Shown in pieces: positions 11,501-23,500 of a stretch of DNA of 64,000 nt. The notes under the pieces are model-generated. The model did no database searches and was not told the DNA's origin. It was given only the letters and a program-made list of their open reading frames with translations. Both the position numbers and the translations under genes were made by a program. Source of the DNA: Patiria pectinifera (Eukaryota; Echinodermata; Asteroidea; Valvatida; Asterinidae); NCBI GenBank assembly GCA_029964075.1, contig CM057136.1, positions 8,122,001 to 8,186,000 of the forward strand, given 5' to 3'. Within the stretch, counting starts at the first letter, position 1. The number at the start of each line of letters is the position of its first letter.

Positions 11501-14500
11501 GAAGGTGGACAGGGACATTTCCCTTTTCCCTTACCAAGCCATTGAATTACCAGTAATGACTTCGCACCTCTTTTTCTTTCCCTTTTCCCTTTTTTTCTCT
11601 CCTTTTTTGGGGGTTGCTTTTCCAGAGGAGGGGGGGGGGGCGGAGCAAGCGCCCCTTGCCCCTCCAAGCGACGCCCATGTGAGAGGTCAGCGGTCTTTGT
11701 ATACCCGTTTTTCACCATTAATTTAAAATGGCAACTTTTCATGCCTCGAGTCTAAATAATGAAACAAATTAATTTTGATTATTGTTCTACAGGCTCTCAT
11801 GAATTCAAACCCAAAGACGATTTTTGTTATTTAGAGCATCTGATCCCCATGTCCCCTGCATTCATGCCTGGCGACGCAGGCGCAACAGAACATACATGTA
11901 TAAGTGATATGGTCTTAGGGTTTAAACAAAATGTTGCTGGTTATCGTGAACTAGAAATAATGTTTCATGGTTGGGTAAAGCGCTTTGGCTACTTTGATTC
12001 CGTGCAAAGATCATAAATCAGAAGTTTTGAAGAATACAAATGATAAGGTCAACAAAGTTAATTGACCTGTCCCAGGGCAACGGAGGTCTGATATGCTCTC
12101 CCACTTGAAATTATTTTAATGGACACATGAATAACAGCAGCACATCTGTGAAGTTCCAATTCAACATGTTAAACTGTTTTGTTGTCGTGGTCAGTTAAAG
12201 TCGGCACTCTCATGCGCCTTCCGATGTACGTCATACATGTTCCATGTAATGGAAGAGTTAACATTTAAGCCTATACCTGTTTTGTTATTTTAAAAAATTG
12301 TGACAAAGGTATGCCCTATTTTCATAAACTTGGTGTCAAAATAACCGCAAGACATCAGAACAACTGTCAGAGAAACTCTAAAACTTTTTAATGCAAGCCT
12401 ACTTGAAAACGAGATTTGGGTAAACGGTGTTTTCCTCGGAAAAGGTGGCACATTTGACATCTATTTCAAGGGTAAATACTTCATCTATGACGACGAAAAA
12501 CTGCTGCATAATAAATATGGGGACGAACACTGTTTACTCGATATTTCTTCAAATTTTAAAATGTCTTATTGAAAGATGTGTAGATAAGACTTAAAACACA
12601 TGTGGCAATTCAAAGACCCTTTATTCGTACTTTTTATCGACTTATCTTTCGGTGATACGATGTAAATAACATTTGCTGTACACATAACCCACAAACTCGT
12701 TTTTATCAAAACTCTGTCAAAGTTAGCCGAAAATCGGCTGAGACAGTCACCATGCTCGCACGAGCCTGATATCACCGCAGAAAGTGGCTGCTGCCGGATT
12801 TGTCTATACCTTAAAATTAAAGAAAAACCTTAAAAATAACATTAAAATACGCAAATTGTTGGTAATATCTTTTGAAATTTTTTTTTCAGTGCATTGCCAA
12901 TCGTTCAAGTGAATCGGTAATCATTGACAATAGGCTATTCAGCCGACGAAGCTTTTATCATCTTTTGCCTAACGAGCATGGCTATCCCGCCTAATTGATT
13001 CACCAATCAATTAAGCATGACAGTCATTGTTTGGTTCAATTAGACTGAGAGCTGGATAGTGTTTAAGCAAAATTTCGGGAACAAATCCCCTGATTGTCTT
13101 AAAGCATAGTATTATCGACCCTGATCACAGAATGGCCATTCTTAAGTTTCGCTAGATCAGACTAAGGCCCATTGGCGCCATGCTAAATGGCGCCAATTTT
13201 ACATTTAATCAAAATTTTGAGAACAAGAACGAAACACGACTAATTGCCTTAAGAGCGGCGGAAAAGCGAAGAGGGCGGGGCCTAACCCCCTCCCACCATG
13301 TACATTTTGGCTCCTATTGTCGCAAGGCATTTGTTAAATCCTGCCAAGTTTCTTTGATAGTTGTTCTGATGTCTTGCGGTTATTTTGACACCAACTTTAT
13401 AAAAAAAGGCATAACTTTGTCACGAAATGTCCATTTACCAACACAGGTGGGCCTAAATGTTAACTTTTCTCATTAAAAAGTGCATGCGCATGAAAGCGTG
13501 CATGACGGAGCCGACTAACAGATCGAATTGAAACTGTGCAAATGTACTACAAAATTTAAATTGGGAAAATGAAACCATTTTTATTGATGCCTTGGCACTA
13601 GTGGAACATTACACTATGACTTAAGAGTTCCTTTTGGTCAGACTATTTAACTTGAGAGCGGCGTAAACAGCGCGGAGGGGGCGGGGCCGCAACCCCACTC
13701 CGTATACATTTTGGCTCCTGTCGTGGCAATGCATTCATTAAATTCTTTCAAGTTTCTCTGACAGTTGTTCTGATGTCTTGCGGTTATTTTGACACCCAGT
13801 TTATGAAAATAGGGCATACCTTCATAACTTTTCCATTACATGGTGCATGTATGACGTACATCGGAAGGCGCATGAGAGTGCCGACTCTAGATAACTATGA
13901 CAACAAAACATTTTAACAGGTTGAAATTTGAATTGAAACATTACAGATGTTGATAGATGTTCCGGAGTCGTTTCATTAGAGATATCAACTTCTGCTTAAA
14001 ATAATGGGTAATTATGCGAAAGCACAGGTAGTAGGAGCTGGCGAATTAACAAACATTATAAAGAAGATATCAGTTTTTCGGTTTGAAACTAAAGATTTAA
14101 TTGAATCTAATGGGGCAGTGGGTGGGCTGACAGAGCTGTTAAGGTCAAATATCTTTTAAAAATTGTGCACTTTGAGACTAAAGCATAAAACTTTGTAAGT
14201 TGGTTTTTCATACAATGCATGTAATGATCGGATGTGAGAAAATGTTTCACATTTGCCCTCTGGTGACTTACGAGAGGTCAACTAACGTTGCACACCCTGT
14301 TTATTGATATTTAAAGATGCATTATTCAAACTCTACTTTTCCAGAACCCATATCTAATCTTACGATATGAATTCTTACCAGGGAAAGTTCATAGCTGGTG
14401 AAGATATGGTCGTCGCCAGGATTTGTTTCTAGAGGGTGCAAGGCACATCCCCCCCCCCCCAAAAAAAAATCCCTGTACTCTTCAAGCGTATTTTCGATTT

Positions 14501-17500
14501 ATCATTTTGAAGGTGGACAGGGACATTTCCCTTTTCCCTTACCAAGCCATTGAATTACCAGTAATGACTTCGCACCTCTTTTTCTTTCCCTTTTCCCTTT
14601 TTTTCTCTCCTTTTTTTGGGGTTGCTTTTCCAGAGGAGGGGGGGGGGGCGGAGCAAGCGCCCCTTGCCCCTCCAAGCGACGCCCATGTGAGAGGTCAGCG
14701 GTCTTTGTATACCCGTTTTTCACCATTAATTTAAAATGGCAACTTTTCATGCCTCGAGTCTAAATAATGAAACAAATTAATTTTGATTATTGTTCTACAG
14801 GCTCTCATGAATTCAAACCCAAAGACGATTTTTGTTATTTAGAGCATCTGATCCCCATGTCCCCTGCATTCATGCCTGGCGACGCAGGCGCAACAGAACA
14901 TACATGTATAAGTGATATGGTCTTAGGGTTTAAACAAAATGTTGCTGGTTATCGTGAACTAGAAATAATGTTTCATGGTTGGGTAAAGCGCTTTGGCTAC
15001 TTTGATTCCGTGCAAAGATCATAAATCAGAAGTTTTGAAGAATACAAATGATAAGGTCAACAAAGTTAATTGACCTGTCCCAGGGCAACGGAGGTCTGAT
15101 ATGCTCTCCCCACTTGGAAATTATTTTAATGGACACATGAATAACAGCAGCACATCTGTGAAGTTCCAATTCAACATGTTAAACTGTTTTGTTGTCGTGG
15201 TCAGTTAAAGTCGGCACTCTCATGCGCCTTCCGATGTACGTCATACATGTTCCATGTAATGGAAGAGTTAACATTTAAGCCTATACCTGTTTTGTTATTT
15301 TAAAAAATTGTGACAAAGGTATGCCCTATTTTCATAAACTTGGTGTCAAAATAACCGCAAGACATCAGAACAACTGTCAGAGAAACTCTAAAACTTTTTA
15401 ATGCAAGCCTACTTGAAAACGAGATTTGGGTAAACGGTGTTTTCCTCGGAAAAGGTGTCACATTTGACATCTATTTCAAGGGTAAATACTTCATCTATGA
15501 CGACGAAAAACTGCTGCATAATAAATATGGGGACGAACACTGTTTACTCGATATTTCTTCAAATTTTAAAATGTCTTATTGAAAGATGTGTAGATAAGAC
15601 TTAAAACACATGTGGCAATTCAAAGACCCTTTATTCGTACTTTTTATCGACTTATCTTTCGGTGATACGATGTAAATAACATTTGCTGTACACATAACCC
15701 ACAAACTCGTTTTTATCAAAACTCTGTCAAAGTTAGCCGAAAATCGGCTGAGACAGTCACCATGCTCGCACGAGCCTGATATCACCGCAGAAAGTGGCTG
15801 CTGCCGGATTTGTCTATACCTTAAAATTAAAAGAAAAACCTTAAAAATAACATTAAAATACGCAAATTGTTGGTAATATCTTTTGAAATTTTTTTTTCAG
15901 TGCATTGCCAATCGTTCAAGTGAATCGGTAATCATTGACAATAGGCTATTCAGCCGACGAAGCTTTTATCATCTTTTGCCTAACGAGCATGGCTATCCCG
16001 CCTAATTGATTCACCAATCAATTAAGCATGACAGTCATTGTTTGGTTCAATTAGACTGAGAGCTGGATAGTGTTTAAGCAAAATTTCGGGAACAAATCCC
16101 CTGATTGTCTTAAAGCATAGTATTATCGACCCTGATCACAGAATGGCCATTCTTAAGTTTCGCTAGATCAGACTAAGGCCCATTGGCGCCATGCTAAATG
16201 GCGCCAATTTTACATTTAATCAAAATTTTGAGAACAAGAACGAAACACGACTAATTGCCTTAAGAGCGGCGGAAAAAGCGAAGAGGGGGCGGGGCCTAAC
16301 CCCCCCTCCCACCATGTACATTTTGGCTCCTATTGTCGCAAGGCATTTGTTAAATCCTGCCAAGTTTCTTTGATAGTTGTTCTGATGTCTTGCGGTTATT
16401 TTGACACCAACTTTATAAAAAAGGGCATAACTTTGTCACGAAATGTCCATTTACCAACACAGGTGGGCCTAAATGTTAACTTTTCCCATTAAAAAGTGCA
16501 TGCGCATGAAAGCGTGCATGGCAGAGCCGACTAACAGATCGAATTGAAACTGTGCAAATGTACTACACAATTTAAATTGGGAAAATGAAACCATTTTGAT
16601 TGATGCCTTGGCAGTAGTGGAAAATGAAAATATGACTTAAGAGTTCCGTTTGGTCAGACTAATTAACGTGAGAGAGCGTAAACAGTGCGGAGGGGGCGGG
16701 GCCGCAACCCCCTCCGTATACATTTTAGCTCCTATCGTCGCAATGCATTCATTACATTTGATGAAAATAGGGCATACCTTCGTCACCAAATTTTCAAATA
16801 CCAAAACAGGTATAGGGTTAAATGTTAACTTTTCCATTACATGGTGAATGTATGACGTACATCAGAAGGCGCATGAGAGTGCCGACTCTAGATAACTATG
16901 ACAACAACACATTTTAACAGGTTGAAATTTGAATTGAAACTTTACAGATGTTGATAGATGTTTCGGAGTCGTTTCATTAGAGATATCAACTTCTGCTTAA
17001 AATAATGGGTAATTATGCGAAAGCACAGGTAGTACGAGCTGGAGAATTAACAAAAATTATAAAGAAGATATCAGTTTTCCGGTTTGAAACTGAACATTTA
17101 ATTGAATCTGATGGGGCAGTGGGTGGGATGACAGAGCTGTTAAGGTCAAATATCGTAAAAAGTTGTGCACTTTGAGACTAAAGCATAAAACTTCGTACGT
17201 TGGTTTTTCATACAATGAATGTAATGATCGGATGTGAGAAAATGTTTCATATTTGCCCTCTGGTGACTTATGAGAGGTCAACTAACGTTGCACACCCTGT
17301 TTATTGATATTTAAAGATGTATTATTCAAACTCTACTTTTCCAGAACCCATATCTAATCTTACGATATGAATTCTTACCAGGGAAAGTTCATAGCTGGTG
17401 AAGTTATGGGCGTCGCCAGGATTTGTTTCTAGAGGGTGCAAGGCACATCCCCCCCCCCAAAAAAAAATCCCTGTACTCTTCCAGTGTATTTTCGATTTAT

Positions 17501-20500
17501 CATTTTGAAGGTGGACAGGGACATTTGCCCCCCCCCCTTACCAAGCCATTAAATTACCAGTAATGACTTCGCACATCCTTTTCTTTCCCTTTTCTTTTTT
17601 TCCCTCTCTTTTTTGGGGTTGTTTTTCCAGGGGGGGGGGGGGGGGGGGTTAAGGGGCGGAGCAAGCGCCCCTAGCCCCTCCACGCGACGCCCATGTGAGA
17701 GGTCAGCGGTCTTTGTATACCCGTTTTTCACCATTAATTTAAAATGCCAACTTTACATGCCCCGAGTCTAAATAATGAAACAAATTAATTTTTACTATTG
17801 TTCTACAGGATCTCATGAATTCAAACCCAAAGACGATTTTTGTTATTTAGAGCATCTGATCCCCATGTCCCCTGCATTCATGCCTGGCGATGCAGGCGCA
17901 ACAGAACATACATGTATAAAATATATGGTAAAAAGGTTTAAACAAAATGTTGCTGGTTATCGTGAACTAGAAATAATGTTTCATGGTTGGGTAAAGCGCT
18001 TTGGCTACTTTGATTCCGTGCAAAGATCATAAATCAGAAGTTTTGAAGAATAAAAATGATAAGGTAAACAAAGCCTGTTCCAGGGCAACGAAGGTCTAAT
18101 ATGACCTTCTCACTCGGAAATTATTTTAATGGACACATGAATAACAGTAGTACATCTGTGAAGTTTCAATTCAACCTGTTGAACTGTTTTGTTGTCGTGG
18201 TCAGTTAAAGTCGGCACTAGCTCTCATGCGCCCTCCGATGTACGTCATACATGTTCCATGTAATGGAAAGGTTAGCATTTAAGCCTATACCTGTTTTGTT
18301 ATTTGATAAATTTGTGACGAAGGTCTGCCCTATTTTCATAAACTTGGTGTCAAAATAACCGCAAGACATCATAAGAACTGTCAGAGAAACTTGGCAGAAT
18401 TTAATGAATGCATTGCGACTATAGGAGCCAGGATGTATACGGAGGCGGTTGCGGCCCCGCCCCCTCCGCGCTGTTTACGCCGCTCTCAAGTTAATAGTCG
18501 ACCAAAAGGAACTCTTAAGTCATAGTTTCATGTTCCACTAGTGCCAAGGCATCAATCAAAATGGTTTTAATTTCCCAATATAAATTTTACAGTAGGGTCA
18601 TTCCATGTCAGACCAAAGCAGTTTTTTACCTCATGTTTTCCGATTTTGATAAAAATTGCTGTGTAGGTCCTGTTGAGCAATGAATGCACACCAAGTTTTA
18701 GCCCGATCCGATCTACCATGTGGTCAGGGCAGAAACCACGAAAAAACGGACATTTTTAGAGTAAAATACCACCCTTTTTGTAGAAATATGTCAAAACCGT
18801 GTCAATTTTCATCGAATATATGCGAATTCGGTATTAAAATAATAAGAATTGCATGCTCAAATCAACTGTTTTGTCAAAATTAAATCTTGTGAAAAGGAGG
18901 TCACGTGACCTTTAATATGTTATCGTGACCTTTGACCCAATTTATGTAATAATGTATCATTCCGAAAATCAACGAAATGAAAATGACATGATAGAACATG
19001 TCTTCCTCTAATAGAATCTACTAAAAATCAATTGGGGTCTTCAAAATTTACAACTTTATGACCATTTTTGTAGAGTTGGTAGGTTACAAATTAGTCAATT
19101 TATAGACTTTACATTAGAAATCCACCCACACAACTTACTATTCTGTTTCTAAAGGTACTGAAATTAATCTTGTTTTGGGAATTTCTCATGTTTAGGGCTG
19201 ATGAGGTATAACCAGACTCATAATATATAGAATATCAGCATTGGCGCAACCAGGATTTTGCTTTTTTTGGGGGGGGGGGGGCTCATAGCTTTTTGTTGTC
19301 AAATTTTCTGTAGAAGATTGAAAAAAAAAATTGACAACCTTGGAGGGGGGTGGATTCAAGCCGGTAAAGTGGGTAATTTGTTTTCCAATCTTCTACAGAA
19401 ATTTGAAAACAAACAAATTATGAGCCCCCCCCCCCTTCCCCACACAAAAAAGCAAAATCCTGGGTGCGCCAGTGCTGAAAATTTATATTATGAGTCTGGT
19501 TATACCTCACCAGCCCTTAACATGAGAAATTCCCAAACCAAGATTAATTTAAGTACCTTTAGAAACAGAATAGTTAGTTGTGTTGGTGGATTTCTAATGT
19601 AAAGTCTATAAATTGACTAATTTGTAACCTACCAACTCTACAAAAATGATCATAAAGTTGTAAATTTTAAAGACCCCAATTGATTTTTAGTAGATTCTGA
19701 TAGAAGAAGACATGCTCTATCAAGTCATTTTCATTTCGTTGATTTTTGGAATGATACATTAGTACATAAATTGGGTCAAAGGTCACGATAACATATTAAA
19801 GGTCACGTGACCTACTTTTCACAAAATTTAATTTTGACAAAACGGTTGATTTGAGCATGCAATTCTTATTATTTTGATACCATATTCGCATATATTCGAT
19901 GAAATGGACATGGTTTTGACATATTTCTACCAAAAGAGTGGTATTTTACTCTAAAAATGTCCGTTTTTTGGTGGTTTCTGCCCTGACCATATGGTAGGTC
20001 GGATAGGGCTAAAAATTGGTGTGCATTCATTGCTCATCAGGACCTACAAGCACAGCAATTTTTCATCAAAATCGGAAGACATGAGGTAAAAAACTGCGTT
20101 GGTCTGACATGGAATGACCCAGTAATTAATCTACAAAGTTCCAAGCTATCACATGATACTAGTTTCGTTCTTGTTTTCAAAATTTTGATTAAATGTAAAC
20201 TTGGCCCTATTTGGCATGGCGCCAATGGGCCTTAGTCTGATCTAGCAAAACTTAAGAATGGCCATTCTGTGATCAGGGTCGAAAATACTATGCTGACAAT
20301 CAGGGGATTTGTTCCCGAAATTTTGATTAAACACTATCCAGCTCTCCGTTTAAATGACAAATGAGCTTTGCGCTACGGCGTACTCCCGCCCTGACGCCAT
20401 TTGTAATTTTAAATATGACGATGGCATTGTACTTTTAGCAGGTGAATAGTGACCACCTGTTTACATTTATTTAGAAATGAAAAATAAGAAATATTGATGG

Positions 20501-23500
20501 AATGTTTTATGCAATACAGACAAATATAAACACACACAATATTACGACATACGACAAGTTTTAACAAGCGGCCCTCTTTCTTTTAGCTTTTGAAAATGAT
20601 ATATACCTTGTTCGTCTGTTCAAAAAGATTCTTGCTGTACTTCTTGCATTATTAACGGGGGCGGGGGTGGGGGGGGGACATGGGGGATGAGGGTCACTAC
20701 GTACCCCCATCCTACAGCAAATGAGTGTCTGGTTTTTCTGTCTCTCCCCCCCCCCCCCCGGCTGTGATATGGTCAAAATAACCCGGCCCCTTTCGGGTTA
20801 AGGGCCCCGATTTTGGGGGATTATAGATTTTCTGTGGTGCGATCTGAGACAATTTTTTTTACCACTTTGACCATCTTTTTTTGAGGAGAAGATGGTGGTG
20901 TACGCAGTGCCTGCCTTTATTGCGACGTCACTTACACAATCACAAACATGTTTTTTTGCGGGGGGGGGGGAGGGGTGGCCCCCGTTGCCCCCCCCCCCCG
21001 GGTCCACCCTTGGACAGAGGTCTCCGATCGGTTTCTTTTATCGATGTCTGACGCGACATAGATGAATGACCGAAGACCCGACAGAGAAAGCACCCTCTGA
21101 TTGCTCAAAGTCTAGAGGTCAAGGTGTGGATGTCTTGACTAATGTCATATAGACTACCCCTCCGTTGTACAGTTTTGAATTCATGGTCCATGCTTAGTTT
21201 ACCTAGGTAACGCGGACGGCGAGGTTAGGTCGTGTAATTTCTACGGGCGTCCACCCAAGCCTGTACCAGGGGAGCGCTGGATGAAGACGGCACTGCGAGA
21301 GGCGTACCATCGATGCAATCAGCAGACTTACACTGGCCCTACAGGTATATCATTATAGACTCCATGCATGAAAAGTAGGTGGCGTTTCGTCACCACACAT
21401 ACTACAAGGTGACTGACTAATTGACAAACTGACTGATTGACTCTAGTAACTGACTGAGTGACTGACAGATTGGGTGACTGACTGACTGACAGACGGAGTG
21501 ACTAAGTGAGTGATTGGGTGACTGACAGACGTAGTGACTGAGTGAGTGAGGTAGTGAGTGACTGACAGACTGGGTGACTGACTGAGTGACTGAGTGACTG
21601 ACACCGGGTGACTGACTGAGTGAAAGAGTGACTGTCAGACGGGGTGACTGACTGAGTAAAGTAGTGACTGACAGCTAGACTGGGTGATTGAGTGACTGAC
21701 AGACTGGGTGGCTGACTGAGTGAGTGAGTGGCTGACTGACTGACTGACTGACTCCCCGACATATTTGGTGACAGACTGTGTGACTGACTGGGTGACTGAC
21801 TTAGAGACTGTGTAACTGAGTGAGTGGCTAACAGACAGAGTGAGTGACTGAGTGAGTGTCTGACTGACTCTCTCCGCCAGTTACCCAGTTAGTCACCGAG
21901 TCAGTCACACAGTATGTCACCCAGTTTCTCAGCCACTCATTCAGTTAGACAGTCTCTCAGTCAGCCACCCAGTCTGTCACCCAGTCTGTCACCCCGTAGG
22001 GGAGTCAGTCAGTGAGCATAAACTGAGCGACTGCCAATTACTGACCGACCGACTCCCCGACTAACCAAATGACTGGCTGACCGAGCGACTGACCGACTGA
22101 TTGACCGACTGACTGACCACGGATCCTACACACAAGGATGAACGGACGGTCCAGTCAGAAGGAATTGTGGGGTGATGGCATTGTGTTCCCATTATTCCTT
22201 TTTCTAAAGATTTTCTTCTGGGGGTGATGTTTTTCTATTGTTAAAATAGTGGGGTGATGAAAGGAACATCACCCCACAAGTGGGGTATGGTCAGAACGAC
22301 TGTTCTGAGCTCTATAAAATACACTGAACAGACTTACCTTAATTGGTTAGACGCGTGATAAAGGGCCTTAATACCCCAGCGATAGCATGTTCCAGGTGTG
22401 CCAATTTATCGTTTTTTGCATGACATCTAAAACGAAAATATTCATAAAACTTTAAGCAAAACCACTTCTTATGTAAGATATCCTTGTTAAAAAACAAATA
22501 ATACTTCAGGATATAACAGATGGTTTATGCAGTTTTTTTGTCGTCATAGATGAAGTATTTACTCGGGAAATAAACGCCAAATGTGACACCTTTTCCGAGG
22601 AGAACACCGTTTACCCAAAGGTGGTAAACACTATGTTTAATACTGGTTGGAGTCTGGAATGCCGATAATTACCCCAGGGGAAGCCGAGGCCGAGGGTAAT
22701 TATCGGCATTCCAGACTCCAACCAGTCTTAAACATAGTGTTTAATACCGACCAAACACACTATTTATTCCCTATATAAATACCTTTTCGGTCAAAAAATC
22801 TAAACTTTACGGTCCAAAAGTCAAAACAAGTCAAACATTAAAATTTACTAACGATTTTGTTCAACAATTTTACTTTCTGTTTTTCGAAACACCCATCTCG
22901 CTATATAATGGAGTGCCCAGCTCGCGAGTAAGACGTCAACAACTTCTTTTTATGAAGATTGGCGGGCGCGTCGAGCGTACTGCGCGATAACGCGCAGATG
23001 CAGCTGTGGTTAGTGCGTTGTTAATTTAGGACTATGAAATACTGACTCACAGGTAGTATTGCGCCGATGCCTACGTGAGGATGGACCGATCCAGTAAGCT
23101 GCGCCCAGTGCGCACGTGGGCAAATTAACACGCGCTCCAGGCTCTCCAATGCCACGCTGCATTTTCCTTCCGCGCGCACCATACGCGCGTGCACGCATGT
23201 CGGACTTTAGTGCACGCACGTCGGACATAGATGACGGCTGTAATTGGTCAGAACACCATGGGGCGGTGCTTACTGGATCGGTCCATTGTGAACGTTCAAC
23301 CAGTAAAACGGTAAAGGGCTATATATTTCATTGGAGCCCAAATTTCATGTGACACTGGAAAAGTGTTTAAGACCAGCCAGCCATGTCTTTATCATCCGTT
23401 TAAGATTGGCCGCGTGACGGGCTTTCGACCAGTGGGAATGGGTACACTGTTTAAGATATTTATGAATTAGTTTTTCATTAAAAGGTTTTAGAGAGATTTG

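Larger units (their letters stand above)
10035..18598. repeat. Triplicated unit of about 3.01 kb
   Basis: Element left ends recur at 10035, 13041 and 16052. Each full unit is about 2.34 kb of element plus about 0.66 kb of host intron (12378-13040 and 15389-16051, matching 51880-52508). Units 1 and 2 are nearly identical, differing mainly in homopolymer lengths. Unit 3 is more diverged and runs on into the element's right arm (18195-18598). The tandem change therefore happened after insertion and included flanking intron. Confidence 0.85.
10035..20352. mobile_element. 10.3-kb TIR element in gene 2 intron 1, tandemly expanded and nested
   Basis: The left end TAGACTGAGAGCTGGATAG and right end (reverse complement TAAACGGAGAGCTGGATAG) match over about 210 bp. 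The flanks carry the 3-bp duplication AAT (10032-10034, 20353-20355). Genes 1 and 3 keep the empty site (TTCAATGAC at about 24 and 52507). Without the tandem copies and the nested palindrome the element would be about 2.8 kb. The arms contain sub-repeats with GGGGGCGGGGCC, a GC-box-like motif. I find no recognisable transposase, so it appears non-autonomous; the superfamily is uncertain. Confidence 0.72.
8518..21206 (+). other. Gene 2 intron 1 (12.7 kb)
   Basis: The intron is 12.7 kb against 3.4 kb in gene 3. It contains the tandem Harbinger-like pair (9056-9803), the 10.3-kb TIR element with its triplication (10035-20352), and ordinary sequence matching the other paralogues at both ends. Relative to gene 3 it has lost about 1.9 kb at about 9870, between a TTTGTTTTTGT stretch and CATTGCCAGTC. 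No host exon is seen inside. Confidence 0.8.

Noticed and set aside
11494-11742. Pro/Lys-rich minus-strand frame (also 14502-14750 and 17549-17734)
   Set aside because: Made by C-runs and T/C-rich sequence inside a MITE; length varies with the homopolymers.
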